Assembly (NCBI GenBank): GCA_938008555.1
Contig: CALLKE010000179.1
Span: 1 to 64,000, forward strand
Reading direction: 5' to 3'
Length of the DNA: 64,000 nucleotides
Source: an uncultured Pedobacter sp.
Lineage (GTDB): Bacteria > Bacteroidota > Bacteroidia > Sphingobacteriales > Sphingobacteriaceae
Under the pieces are notes generated by a model. It was not told the origin of the DNA and made no database searches. It saw nothing but the letters and a program-made list of their open reading frames with translations. Below are positions 8,072 through 16,203 of this stretch, piece by piece (the stretch's first letter is position 1; each line of letters starts with the position of its first letter). A program made the position numbers and the translations under genes.

Positions 8072-9589
8072 TTACATCCTCCTTGTTGAAAAACTTTTAT
8101 ACGCGCCCACACGTGGCCTAAAAGCAGCCCCGCGTTGGTATTTGTTGAGTAAATCCAGCGCAGCAGCATCCGCATCGGGACTATCGTCGTGGGATTTATA
8201 ACCCGGTTCGATGGCTAGTAATTGGGCGATGCCGACTTGCATATCACCATTGGACCGCTCAGCTTGGTTGTAACAAATGCGCCCTTGTTGGTAAAAAGGC
8301 AACATGGCCATGATGCGATCGAACTTATTGCCTTTGGGGCGTTCGGCTTGTATCAAGCTAATCGAGTGCTGGTATTTACTAGCCACTTCTTTGTACACCA
8401 TTTTGAGGGCGTCGTTCCAAAACTGACTTTCGAAATACCAATTAACACGTACTGATTCGGGCAAGCTAGCCGTGTAATCAAACATCCATTTAATAGCCAC
8501 CTCCATTTTGCATTGTTGTACCATGGCTTTGATGAGGTAGAATTTGCCTTCTTTCAGTCCCCAAAGTTTGATGGCATTGAAATCGGCAGTTTTGGCATCC
8601 GAATAGGCCACGTCCCAGTAGCCGATGATGTGTTCGAAATGATCTAGTCGCGGAATAGTACTCCAGTTAATGGCTTCCTGTCGGAAAATAGTTCCTTCGA
8701 GGTAGGGCGCATTGTTGTACTCGGCCTGAAAGGAAAGTGGGCCCATGGCATCCAACTGATTTTGGTAAAATGCTTGGCTATATTTTTCTGGCCATAGCGG
8801 ATTTAATGCCGTGTCGGTGGCATTTTGTTGGATGAATTGAAATCCCTTTTTGTGATCGCGGATATAAGTTAAAATAGTTTGTGGGGCAAAAATGTTGTTC
8901 ACTTGTACGAATCTGCTGCCGCGCTCGTCGAGTGTGCCGAGTAAATCCTCACAAATCCAGTTGGCATATTCGCGTAAACGTTTGGGGTTGCGGCAAACTT
9001 CTTTGGTATCGAGGTCATCAGCTACAATATAATCGGGCCTAAACTGACGGTGACGCAATCCGCGCGGACTTTGGCCCATGCCGATGGCAAAAAATGCACA
9101 ATCATTTTTGGTAATGAAACGACCTTCTTCCCAGCTGCCTACGCTTTGTTGATTACCAAAATCATGTGCCAATAGCTGATTGGCTTCAAACTCGGCTTGT
9201 AGATCGGAAAGTAAAATACAGGCCTTTTCTTGATTTTGGCCGACGAGCAACATCACCTTTAAATCGTTATTGATCCACAACCAAAGAGGTAGCAGAATAT
9301 TTAAGTGGGTTGATTTGGCTAAGCCTCGTCCCCAAGCCAGCAGCAGTTTAATGTGTTTATTGTTCCTGATTTTTTTGGCGGTTTGGATATGAAAATTAGC
9401 CGAAGGTGACGAAGCATACCGTTTAAAATAGGTGTCGATAAAAAAGGCGTAATCTCTTTTGGCGCGGTCGATACGCAAATTTTGCTCGGCTTGAGTTTCA
9501 AATGGATTCACCGCATTATCCTCCGAAATACTTTTGATGAGCTGGCGGTAACGTTCTAATGCTTTTTGGTCTTTTATACGGTGGATCAT
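8072..9589 (-). CDS. phage terminase large subunit (Mu gp28-like)
   Basis: This 505-aa packaging ATPase/nuclease has a Walker A-like GRGLAKST at residues 87-94, a Walker B DYIVADDLD at 186-194, and a motif VQVNNIFAPQT near 228-238. The RNase H-like nuclease half contains the acidic residues in GYWDVAYSD (about 323-331) and in DDSPDADAAALD near 475. It cuts and pumps phage DNA into the prohead; Mu-type packaging also takes host flanks. Its 3' end carries the ribosome-binding site of the following gene. Confidence 0.95.
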   Translation of the reverse strand: MIHRIKDQKALERYRQLIKSISEDNAVNPFETQAEQNLRIDRAKRDYAFFIDTYFKRYASSPSANFHIQTAKKIRNNKHIKLLLAWGRGLAKSTHLNILLPLWLWINNDLKVMLLVGQNQEKACILLSDLQAEFEANQLLAHDFGNQQSVGSWEEGRFITKNDCAFFAIGMGQSPRGLRHRQFRPDYIVADDLDTKEVCRNPKRLREYANWICEDLLGTLDERGSRFVQVNNIFAPQTILTYIRDHKKGFQFIQQNATDTALNPLWPEKYSQAFYQNQLDAMGPLSFQAEYNNAPYLEGTIFRQEAINWSTIPRLDHFEHIIGYWDVAYSDAKTADFNAIKLWGLKEGKFYLIKAMVQQCKMEVAIKWMFDYTASLPESVRVNWYFESQFWNDALKMVYKEVASKYQHSISLIQAERPKGNKFDRIMAMLPFYQQGRICYNQAERSNGDMQVGIAQLLAIEPGYKSHDDSPDADAAALDLLNKYQRGAAFRPRVGAYKSFSTRRM

Positions 9590-9679
9590 AGTTGTTTTAG
9601 TCTGATGTATGCGATGATGGTATTGATGGGTTTAAATGGGCGTTTAAACGGTATTTAAAAGGTGTTCCATGTTGCTTAA

Positions 9680-9784
9680 TTGTCTGAATCAGGATTGGCC
9701 AAGATGAACAGGATTAGGAGGATGCTGGGTTGACAGCCCAAATCCTGAAAATCTTAAAATCATGGCCAATCCTGATTCAGACAA
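9680..9784. repeat. palindromic element copy 2 (subfamily A)
   Basis: The outer arms (9682-9701 and 9763-9782) are the perfect 20-bp inverted repeat GTCTGAATCAGGATTGGCCA also seen in copy 1. The element lies 91 nt upstream of the terminase start. It overlaps the 3' end of the small terminase gene: on the reverse strand its GTCTGA supplies the last Val codon and the stop. AAGATGAACAGGATTAGGAGGAT on the left is matched by the pyrimidine-rich inner right arm. Confidence 0.9.
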
Positions 9785-10205
9785 CTTTCTTCTCCAAAAA
9801 CTCCAGCATCATACTGCCAAACACCCTGCTTTCTTTGGGATGATTCCGCAATAGCCACTGGGTAAATTCACTAAAGCACTCGATATACACGGCGATGGAA
9901 TGATCGCTGAGTCGTTCTATTTCTTTGCCGATGATGGACTTGGCGTCGTAGAGTTCTTTGGTGGGTACCCCGCCGATGCTGGCTATTTTTTCGTTGATGG
10001 CTTTTAGCTGGGCGTAGCTGTCTTGTACTAATTGCGAACGCGTAACCCCTTGTAGGTTTTTCATCTTCTCCCAGTCGCCTTCTTCGATCCACTTACGTAA
10101 TGTTTTCTCGGTAACGTTCACCATTTCGCTGATGCTTTTGCGGGTATGCGCACCATTGATAAATAGTTCTTGTGCCAGTGTTTTTTTGTCTTTGTTAGTG
10201 CTCAT
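9777..10205 (-). CDS. terminase small subunit-like HTH protein
   Basis: This 142-aa protein has an N-terminal helix-turn-helix (about residues 18-46, GAHTRKSISEMVNVTEKTLRKWIEEGDWEK), typical of small terminases and DUF1804-type DNA-recognition subunits. A helical middle (LVQDSYAQLKAINEKIASIG) and a C-terminal oligomerisation-like segment follow. It is upstream of the large terminase on the same strand, as expected. The final VV and stop come from palindromic element copy 2, so the natural C terminus may have been altered by the element. Confidence 0.75.
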   Translation of the reverse strand: MSTNKDKKTLAQELFINGAHTRKSISEMVNVTEKTLRKWIEEGDWEKMKNLQGVTRSQLVQDSYAQLKAINEKIASIGGVPTKELYDAKSIIGKEIERLSDHSIAVYIECFSEFTQWLLRNHPKESRVFGSMMLEFLEKKVV

Positions 10206-10314
10206 TTGGCTGCAAAACTTAAAACAAAAAATGATTTAAAAAAACAAACATTCAAACCTTAAGTATATGTAAATCAATCTTGTGTATTTAATTTTTTATT
10301 CCAAATCAAGGGTG

Positions 10315-10322
10315 AATCTTTG
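10315..10322 (+). promoter_or_regulatory. candidate -7 box of the forward head/tail operon
   Basis: AATCTTTG matches TAnnTTTG except at the first base and lies 20 nt before the chosen protease start. The 137-bp gap between divergent genes at 10205 and 10343 must hold promoters for both directions. This is the best forward candidate. Confidence 0.3.
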
Positions 10323-10342
10323 TGCCAACAAACGACCTAAAC

Positions 10343-11185
10343 ATGCGATTTATCATCAGCGACGAAAGTGTAAACCGATACGGATACCGCATCCTTTCCA
10401 GAGGAATGAGTACGGCATCCTTCGAAAAAAATCCAGTGGTGTTTTACAACCATGGCACTTTCAGTTTGCCGATTGGCAAGGGTAAAAACCTGCAGCACGA
10501 AGTAGATGGCACCATCACGCTCGACATTGATTTTGATATGGAGGATGAGCAGGCTGTGGCCGTGCAAAAGAAAGCGGAACGTGGGTTTTTAAATGCCTGC
10601 TCGGTCGGTATCGATGTATTGGAAACCAGCACCGACGCAACTCTTGTACTCACTGGCCAAACCCGACCGACGGTTACCCGAAGCGAATTGTTGGAACTCA
10701 GCATTTGCGGTATCCCCGGCAATCGGAACGCCTTGCGCTTAAATGGCGTCCACACCGAAGACATTGAACATATACTACCACGAATAAACCATCAAACAGA
10801 ACTTAACATGAAACGAGTTTTTGAACAATTAGGCTTACCCGAAACGGCTACCGAAGCGGATATACTAGCGCAACTAGCTGCATTGGAAACGGACGACATC
10901 CAAACTACCAACGCTGTACTAGCCCGACTGGATGCTATCGATCAAAAGATTACGGACTTATCGGCAAGTAAAAAAGTGATTGAGGAAACTGAAAAAACGC
11001 CACGCTTAACCGATTTGATGAAAGGGTTACGTACAGAGGCAGCCGTCTCTACTAAAAAAGAAGAAATGACTTGGGCGCAGTTGCAAGCATTGCCCGAGCA
11101 AGAATTTGAACAATACCGTGCTGAGCAAAAAGAAGCTTACAGCAAATTATTCAGCACACATTACGGATTTGAACCAACCTATTAA
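10343..11185 (+). CDS. prohead protease with C-terminal scaffold (Mu gpI/Z-like)
   Basis: The chosen start gives MRFIISDESVNRYGYRILSR, the usual N-terminus of HK97/Mu-type prohead proteases. FYNHG (catalytic His region, about residue 40) and NACSVGIDVLE (catalytic Ser region, about 88) are present. After residue 155 the sequence becomes scaffold-like, with MKRVFEQLGLPETATEADIL and then a helical, acidic stretch to the end. In Mu the scaffold gpZ starts inside gene I. A matching internal ATG is at 10809. It degrades the scaffold during capsid maturation and is followed by the capsid gene. Confidence 0.85.
   Translation: MRFIISDESVNRYGYRILSRGMSTASFEKNPVVFYNHGTFSLPIGKGKNLQHEVDGTITLDIDFDMEDEQAVAVQKKAERGFLNACSVGIDVLETSTDATLVLTGQTRPTVTRSELLELSICGIPGNRNALRLNGVHTEDIEHILPRINHQTELNMKRVFEQLGLPETATEADILAQLAALETDDIQTTNAVLARLDAIDQKITDLSASKKVIEETEKTPRLTDLMKGLRTEAAVSTKKEEMTWAQLQALPEQEFEQYRAEQKEAYSKLFSTHYGFEPTY
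10809..11185 (+). CDS. nested scaffold protein from internal start (candidate)
   Basis: This is in frame with the protease gene. The ATG at 10809 begins MKRVFEQLGLPETATEADIL, which reads as a fresh N-terminus: Mu-like scaffold proteins commonly begin with a short 'M-K-x-x-x-x-L-G-L-x-x-x-A-T-E' helix. The product would be 125 aa, helical and acidic. The Mu gene I/Z pair is the established precedent; use of this internal start here is inferred. Confidence 0.45.
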
Positions 11186-11195
11186 ATAAAACACA

Positions 11196-12077
11196 ATGGC
11201 TGTAAAACAAGAAATATGGACAGGCGAGGTAGTTCGCAAGGTATCCACTTTAGAAGAAGCTACCTTTTTAGACGGGCTGCCCGATTATAGTCGCTATGCG
11301 ACCAACAACGTGATTCACATGGCGTACATGGGTGTGGAACCAAAGGTGCTGATTAATAATAGTACCTATCCGTTACCAACCTCGACATTGCCCAACGAGG
11401 ATATTGGTTTATCGCTCGACAAATACCAAACCGAAGTAACCATTATCACCGACGATGAGCTGCATGCCAATGCATCCGACCGCATGAGCGTAACCCGTGA
11501 TATGCATGCGGGAGCCATCACCAAAGAGAAATTTAAAAAGGCTTTACACGCTATCGCGCCAGCAAAACACACGACCGAAACGCCTGTATTAACAACCACG
11601 GGTGTTGATGTGGATGGCCGAAAGGCATTAACCAGAAGCGACATTATCCGATTAAAAAAGGCGTACGACTTGATGGATGTGCCGATGGAGGGGCGACGAT
11701 TGGTATTATGTCCGGATCATATTCACGATTTGCTGGATTTGGATCAGAAGTTTTCGGCCCAGTATTATGATTATAAAAGTGGGCGTATTGCGGGTTTGTA
11801 CGGCTTTGATGTGTATGAATATGGTGCAGCACCGTACTACGATCAGGATGCTAAAACCAAGAAAGCGTTTGGCACAACACCTACTAACAAAGATGTGCAG
11901 GCAAGTATTGCTTTTTACGCGCCCTACATCGCCAAAGCAAGCGGGGAAACGAAGATGTACTTCTCCGAAGCGAAAACCAACCCGAGGATGCAGGAAAATG
12001 AAATCAATTTCCGCCATTATTTTCTGGTGATTCCGAAAAAGCAAATGTATTTGGGGGCCATTGTCAGCGGTAAGTAA
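11196..12077 (+). CDS. major capsid protein
   Basis: This 293-aa protein is directly behind the protease/scaffold gene (10-nt gap). It shows the HK97-like course: an N-arm with EIWTGEVVRKVSTLEEATFL, a beta-rich P-domain with EVTIITDDELHANASDRMSV, a long helix (RSDIIRLKKAYDLMDVP), RRLVLCPDHIHDLLDLDQKF and a C-terminal NFRHYFLVIPKKQMYLGAIV. 'R-x-L-V-x-x-P-x-x-x-x-x-L' in the middle is common in phage capsids of this type. No signal or membrane segment is seen. Position and length make the call fairly safe. Confidence 0.8.
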   Translation: MAVKQEIWTGEVVRKVSTLEEATFLDGLPDYSRYATNNVIHMAYMGVEPKVLINNSTYPLPTSTLPNEDIGLSLDKYQTEVTIITDDELHANASDRMSVTRDMHAGAITKEKFKKALHAIAPAKHTTETPVLTTTGVDVDGRKALTRSDIIRLKKAYDLMDVPMEGRRLVLCPDHIHDLLDLDQKFSAQYYDYKSGRIAGLYGFDVYEYGAAPYYDQDAKTKKAFGTTPTNKDVQASIAFYAPYIAKASGETKMYFSEAKTNPRMQENEINFRHYFLVIPKKQMYLGAIVSGK

Positions 12078-12078
12078 G

Positions 12079-12567
12079 ATGACACTAGACAAAATAACCC
12101 TCACACGCATCGCAAGCCTACACCCCAAACTACGCCTCGAAGCGCGTGAAATATACCTCCAAACGTGTCGATGCCTGACGGGCAGGGCGCAAGTACGATT
12201 TACGCAAACCTTCCGCTCGATAGCCGAACAGCACGCACTGTATGCGCAAGGGCGAACCATGCCCGGGAAAAAAGTGACTTGGGCGGAGGGTGGCAAATCG
12301 TATCATAATTATGGTTTGGCGGTGGATATCTGTTTGCTGGTGGATGGTAAAACGATTAGCTGGGACACGCTGAAAGATTATGACGGCGATGGCATGGCCG
12401 ACTGGTTGGAGTGTGTGGATGTGTTCGAAAAGCACGGCTGGCAATGGGGCGGTCGTTGGAAGGCTGGTAAGATTGATATGCCACATTTTCAAAAAACATT
12501 TGGCAAAACGACCGCTTGGTTAGCCGATCAAGTCAAAAAAACGGGACGTGTTTATGTGGAATTATAA
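12079..12567 (+). CDS. M15-family peptidoglycan peptidase (endolysin)
   Basis: The ATG chosen is 1 nt after the capsid stop. The 162-aa enzyme has the M15 zinc peptidase motifs: RFTQTFRSIAEQHALYAQGR, then GGKSYHNYGLAVDICLL (first His and Asp ligands) and WQWGGRWKAGKIDMPHFQ (last His). M15 endolysins cut L-Ala-D-Glu or D-Ala-D-Ala bonds in the cell wall. It has no signal peptide, so it needs a holin, and the next gene encodes a small membrane protein. Confidence 0.92.
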   Translation: MTLDKITLTRIASLHPKLRLEAREIYLQTCRCLTGRAQVRFTQTFRSIAEQHALYAQGRTMPGKKVTWAEGGKSYHNYGLAVDICLLVDGKTISWDTLKDYDGDGMADWLECVDVFEKHGWQWGGRWKAGKIDMPHFQKTFGKTTAWLADQVKKTGRVYVEL

Positions 12568-12568
12568 A

Positions 12569-12880
12569 ATGGAGGATGCCGCCAATTGGATATTGGCCAC
12601 GGCAAGCACCACGGGTTTGGTGGGTTGGTTCCTCGGCCGCAGACGTACCAATGCCGAAACCAAAGGCGTCGAGATTGATAACGAAGAAAAAGAAATTGTT
12701 GTTGAACTGAACAATATGGAACGCCTCACCAATCGCCTCAACGAAGTAATCATCGCCCTCGACAATCAAATGGCCGAAAATATCAAGCTCAAACAGGAGC
12801 TGCACGCCTTGAGGTTGGCTTTTGAAAATGAACGGATGTTGTATCAAGAGTTGTTAAAAAAATATGAAAAGGTTGTCTGA
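12569..12880 (+). CDS. small membrane protein with coiled coil (holin or lysis candidate)
   Basis: The start MEDAANWILATASTTGLVGW is 1 nt after the endolysin stop. The 103-aa protein has one transmembrane segment (about residues 7-24), a basic RRRTNAETK stop-transfer, and then a heptad-rich coiled coil to the end. A single-TM, coiled-coil product next to an endolysin fits a holin or an inner-membrane spanin part. Its last two codons and stop (GTT GTC TGA) are the left tip of palindromic element copy 3. Confidence 0.65.
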   Translation: MEDAANWILATASTTGLVGWFLGRRRTNAETKGVEIDNEEKEIVVELNNMERLTNRLNEVIIALDNQMAENIKLKQELHALRLAFENERMLYQELLKKYEKVV

Positions 12881-13004
12881 ATCAGGATAAGATGGATAAA
12901 AAGATAAGAAGGATGACCTTGCACAGGCCTTTAAATAGCAAAAAAGCAGGCCAGTGGGTTGCATCTTTTTTATCCTAACATCCTTTTTATCCTGATTCAG
13001 ACAA
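12873..13004. repeat. palindromic element copy 3 (subfamily B)
   Basis: Tips TTGTCTGAATCAGGAT (12873-12888) and ATCCTGATTCAGACAA (12989-13004) are a perfect 16-bp inverted repeat. The left arm is purine-rich with GGATAA units, and the right arm is the pyrimidine-rich partner with TTATCC units. The centre has AGGCCTTTAAATAGC and GCAGGCC. It overlaps the end of the coiled-coil membrane gene and supplies its stop codon. The spanin-like gene starts 12 nt after it. Confidence 0.92.
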
Positions 13005-13016
13005 AAAAGAAAATGC

Positions 13017-13499
13017 ATGAAACAAAATATTAAAATATACTTACTAGCCGTAGTAGCCTTCCTAGCCAGCAGTTGTCGAACACTCAAATCGCCCACCCAC
13101 CATCGCGAAAGCAAAACCTTTTTGAAGGAGACCATTCGCGATACGGTGGTGGCGATTCCTGCGGATGGATCGAGCTTTCGGGCTGAAATGGGCGTGGATA
13201 ACGCGGGTAATGCAATCATTAAAAATGTATTGAGCACACACGTTGGCAAAAGGGCAAGAGCACCGCAAGTACAGATCAAGGATCAGGTTTTGAAAGTGGA
13301 TTGTCTTTGTGACAGCATGAGCATTTACCTGAAACTAAAAGACACGCACATCACCGACATGTTGAAAGAAACGGTATTTGTGCCTACCGAGAAGCCGTTG
13401 AGTGCATGGCAACAGGTGCAGTTGTGGCTGGGAAGGGTGTTATTGATTGCGATCACTGGAGGGATAATCATGCTGGTAATCGCTCGAAAAATTGCCTGA
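13017..13499 (+). CDS. lipoprotein with C-terminal membrane segment, unimolecular-spanin candidate
   Basis: This 160-aa protein starts with a lipoprotein signal (MKQNIKIYLLAVVAFLASSC, lipobox Cys at residue 20). It has a periplasmic middle of about 110 residues and a C-terminal transmembrane helix (about 136-156, LWLGRVLLIAITGGIIMLVI) followed by a short basic tail. An outer-membrane lipid anchor at one end and an inner-membrane helix at the other is the layout of u-spanins such as T1 gp11, which fuse the two membranes at lysis. It follows the endolysin and the small membrane protein. Function is inferred from layout and place. Confidence 0.6.
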   Translation: MKQNIKIYLLAVVAFLASSCRTLKSPTHHRESKTFLKETIRDTVVAIPADGSSFRAEMGVDNAGNAIIKNVLSTHVGKRARAPQVQIKDQVLKVDCLCDSMSIYLKLKDTHITDMLKETVFVPTEKPLSAWQQVQLWLGRVLLIAITGGIIMLVIARKIA

Positions 13500-13502
13500 A
13501 GA

Positions 13503-13641
13503 TTGTCTGAATCAGGATAAGAGGGATAAAAAAGATAAGGTAGATGCCTTTGCACTGGCCTTCTAAATAGCGACCTGGAAAGTGGGCTTGTGGGCTGCAT
13601 CCTGTTCATCCTTCTGATCCTTTTTATCCTGATTCAGACAA
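13503..13641. repeat. palindromic element copy 4 (subfamily B)
   Basis: The longest copy. Tips TTGTCTGAATCAGGAT and ATCCTGATTCAGACAA are perfect. The centre resembles copy 7 (GATGCCTTTGCACTGGCC...GGGCTTGTGGGCTGCATCC). It begins 3 nt after the stop codon of the spanin-like gene. Upstream ATTGCCTGAAG nearly duplicates the tip and matches ATTGTCTGAAG in front of copy 5, so copies 4 and 5 share a longer left end. Confidence 0.92.
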
Positions 13642-13703
13642 AACAGGATGCTGATCAATCCAAATTCAAGACAAAAAAATAGTACAAACAACAAAAATAA
13701 AAT

Positions 13704-15026
13704 ATGAACGGAATCACATTTCAAAGAGAACAAGGCGGTTTAGGTCGCCGAGCCGAGGGCGAAGATCATGTATCGGCCTTGCTATTTTACGGGGCTGAAG
13801 CGACCCATTTACCCGAATTGCTGGATGTATACAGCTTAGAAGACGCGGAGCGAAGCAAGGTATCGATGGCGAAGACGCCGATTATCTATTACCACATTGC
13901 GGAGTTTTTCAGGGTGGCGGAGGCTGGTAGTCGCTTATTCGTTCGTGCGAAAGCTGACGACAAGTATGATGGCTCGTTCGCTGAGGTTAAACAAATGCAA
14001 CAACATGCTGCGGGTGCGATTCGTCAGGTTGGTGTGTGGGTAGGTCATCGCAACATCACGGCAGATGTCGCAAACCTAAACAAAGCTTGCGAAGAATTGG
14101 CGGCCATGAATATGCCTTTATCAGCGGTGGTTGCTTATCGCTTGACGTCTGAGGAGTTGAAGGCTTTACCCAATTTGGGAGCTAATGTACATCCGCGTGT
14201 ATCGGTATGTATTGCTCAAGATGGCGGTGGCTTAGGTGCTTTTCTTTTCAAAAAGGATGATGTAAATAAACCAGCTATCACAGCTATCGGCGCATGCATG
14301 GGAGCCATTGCACGTGCCAAGGTACACGAAAGTATTGCTTGGGTCGAAAAACAAAACATGGTGAGCACCACCTATGGGGGCAAAATGACAGCTGATCTTC
14401 TTAAAGAGCTTGAAGTAAGTATGGCAGCCGTAGATGTGAAGACGATTACTAAGTCTTATACTAAAAGTAATAAAGATGATGAGAAACGTCCCATTCAAAA
14501 AAAGATAGATGAATTAAAAACTCTGGCGAAAGAATTAGACGTAGCTACCTTAGTGGATGGCACCTTGATGACTGACTTACTACCTACTGATTTGGATGTA
14601 ATGAGCGGTAAACGCTATTTGTTTTTACGCAAACATGTTGGTCAGGCTGGTAGCTATTGGAACGATAGTTTCACGGCTGATAAACCTGAAAGCGATTACG
14701 GCTATATCGAAAGTAACCGAACGATTGATAAAGCGGTACGCGGGATTTACAAGGCTTTATTGCCTCATCTAAGTGGCCCAGTCCGTGTGGATGCCAGCAC
14801 AGGAAAGATATCAGTTGGTACCATCACTTTTTTAGAAACATTGGCGGAGGACACCCTCGTACGCATGGAACGCGATGGTGAGTTGAGTGGTTTCAAGGTG
14901 ATTATTGACCCGAATCAATCGGTATTAGGCACTTCCAAACTAGCGATAGTGGTGAAGTTGATTCCAGTGGGCGTGTTGCGCGAAATTAAAGTAAGTATAG
15001 GTTTTACAGTTAAAATAGAAGAATAA
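13704..15026 (+). CDS. contractile tail sheath protein (DUF2586-like)
   Basis: This 440-aa protein opens with MNGITFQREQGGLGRRAEGEDHVSAL, a start I associate with Bacteroidota sheath proteins of the DUF2586 type. The length, the GVWVGHRNIT and VAYRLTSEEL strands, and the YGYIESNRTIDKAVRGIYKALLPHL segment near residue 335, where sheath proteins have their conserved C-terminal fold, all fit. The next gene, 2 nt later, is tube-like. Together they show a contractile (myovirus) tail. Confidence 0.85.
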   Translation: MNGITFQREQGGLGRRAEGEDHVSALLFYGAEATHLPELLDVYSLEDAERSKVSMAKTPIIYYHIAEFFRVAEAGSRLFVRAKADDKYDGSFAEVKQMQQHAAGAIRQVGVWVGHRNITADVANLNKACEELAAMNMPLSAVVAYRLTSEELKALPNLGANVHPRVSVCIAQDGGGLGAFLFKKDDVNKPAITAIGACMGAIARAKVHESIAWVEKQNMVSTTYGGKMTADLLKELEVSMAAVDVKTITKSYTKSNKDDEKRPIQKKIDELKTLAKELDVATLVDGTLMTDLLPTDLDVMSGKRYLFLRKHVGQAGSYWNDSFTADKPESDYGYIESNRTIDKAVRGIYKALLPHLSGPVRVDASTGKISVGTITFLETLAEDTLVRMERDGELSGFKVIIDPNQSVLGTSKLAIVVKLIPVGVLREIKVSIGFTVKIEE

Positions 15027-15028
15027 AC

Positions 15029-15463
15029 ATGGCAGAATTAGCAGCAAGTCCATTAATAAATGGCCGTGCATACGGTTGGGGCGATATTATTGTAACAGTG
15101 GGCGCATTGCCAGTAACAGGCATCACGGCCATCAAATACGAAGAGGATCAGGAAAAGGAAGATGTATATGGCGCGGGTCGTGTTCCAGTAGCACGTGGCT
15201 ATGGAAGAATAAAAGCTTCAGCATCGATCACGCTTTCGGTAGAAACAGTAGTGGCTTTGGCTGCTTCGGCTCGAGATGGTCAATTAAATCGTTTGGCTCC
15301 CTTCACCATCACAGTAACGTATCAGCCCGAAAGTGGCCCCATCATCCGCGATGTGCTTAGAAATTGTGAATTCAAAAAGCAAAGCCGCGACTGGAAGGAA
15401 GGCGACATGAAAAATCAGGTGGAACTGGAATTGTTGGTGTCGAATATTGTGTGGAATAAGTAG
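15029..15463 (+). CDS. tail tube protein
   Basis: This 144-aa, all-beta-looking protein sits directly behind the sheath gene (2-nt gap). Strands include GDIIVTVGALPVTGITAIKY, KASASITLSVETVVAL and FTITVTYQPESGPIIRDVLR, with a final QVELELLVSNIVWN. The short length, beta content and place right after the sheath are those of Mu gpM and other tube proteins, which form the inner channel of the tail. Motif-level support is limited. Confidence 0.8.
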   Translation: MAELAASPLINGRAYGWGDIIVTVGALPVTGITAIKYEEDQEKEDVYGAGRVPVARGYGRIKASASITLSVETVVALAASARDGQLNRLAPFTITVTYQPESGPIIRDVLRNCEFKKQSRDWKEGDMKNQVELELLVSNIVWNK

Positions 15464-15482
15464 ATAAATTATTGTCTGAAGA

Positions 15483-15581
15483 TTGTCTGAATCAGGATAA
15501 GAAGGATTTTAGGATAAGGAGGATGCTAGGTTGAATGATCTTTTTCATCCATTTTATCCTTCCTATCCTGATTCAAGACAA
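15483..15581. repeat. palindromic element copy 5 (short, degenerate tip)
   Basis: The shortest copy. The left tip TTGTCTGAATCAGGAT is intact; the right tip has one extra base (ATCCTGATTCAAGACAA). The arms carry GGATAAGAAGGAT-type units and TTATCCTTCCTATCC. An additional ATTGTCTGAAG copy of the tip stands just upstream (15471-15481). The element starts 19 nt after the stop of the tail tube gene. Confidence 0.88.
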
Positions 15582-15688
15582 AAAAAATATAAAATCAAAA
15601 TCATGGAACCATCATGAGCGACCACTGGCAAATGCCAAATCAATCGGCTCATGATAGCTTCATCACCATTAAAAAACAAACTAAACAG

Positions 15689-16009
15689 ATGGAAAACGAA
15701 CTAATATGTGGCTTAACGCCCGATCAAATCAATGAATTGAAGGCTAAACACGGCGCACTATTTCTAGTAAGCGTAGTCGACGAAGCTGGTGAATACAAAG
15801 CGGTATGCAAAGAACCGAGCATGGACGTCATTCAGGCATCGGCAACGATTGGCAAGTCTGACGAGATGAAGGCATCTTTAGCCCTGTACGACAATTGCGT
15901 GCTTGCCAAAGATACGGCCATTGAAAAAAGGGCCTTACTGAAGCTACAAGTAATTAAAGCCATTGGCGAACGGATGAACTCGCTGAGCACCATCTCAAAA
16001 AACTTATAA
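15689..16009 (+). CDS. tail assembly chaperone, short form
   Basis: The ATG at 15689 gives MENELICGLTPDQINELKAK, a 106-aa acidic helical protein. An in-frame ATG at 15614 is possible, but the later start fits phage chaperone sizes better. It lies between tube and tape measure, the standard place for the lambda G / Mu gp41-type chaperone. The codons TCA AAA AAC near its end contain the slippery heptamer A AAA AAC at 15997-16003, and the -1 frame is open past the stop. Confidence 0.75.
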   Translation: MENELICGLTPDQINELKAKHGALFLVSVVDEAGEYKAVCKEPSMDVIQASATIGKSDEMKASLALYDNCVLAKDTAIEKRALLKLQVIKAIGERMNSLSTISKNL

Positions 16010-16203
16010 GCCTACTCGAATCGGAAGACAATTTTATAGGACAAGGCAGTGCCTTAATTATGGCGCAATTCGGTATCAATCCTACAAAATTGCAACTATC
16101 TGAGTGGGCTGATTTATACGCCAAAGCGCATTGGCTAGAAAGCTGGCGTTTGCGAAATCAAGCCGAAATGATGGTGAGGTTATTTCGGGCGGATGAGGGC
16201 TAG
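15689..16203 (+). CDS. tail assembly chaperone, -1 frameshift long form
   Basis: A -1 slip at A AAA AAC (15997-16003) continues as CTT ATA AGC from 16003 to a TAG at 16201-16203. It adds 66 residues, including SALIMAQFGINPTKLQLSEW and ADLYAKAHWLESWRL, for a product of about 171 aa. The heptamer sits exactly in X XXY YYZ register. Lambda gpG/gpGT and Mu gp41/42 are the known precedents: the long form bridges the short chaperone to the tape measure. The extension has no good start of its own before an internal ATG at 16060. The extended frame is seen directly; slippage itself is inferred. Confidence 0.75.

Noticed and set aside
12130..12492. Reverse ORF of 120 codons opposite the endolysin
   Set aside because: Antisense to a gene with intact M15 motifs; no independent support.
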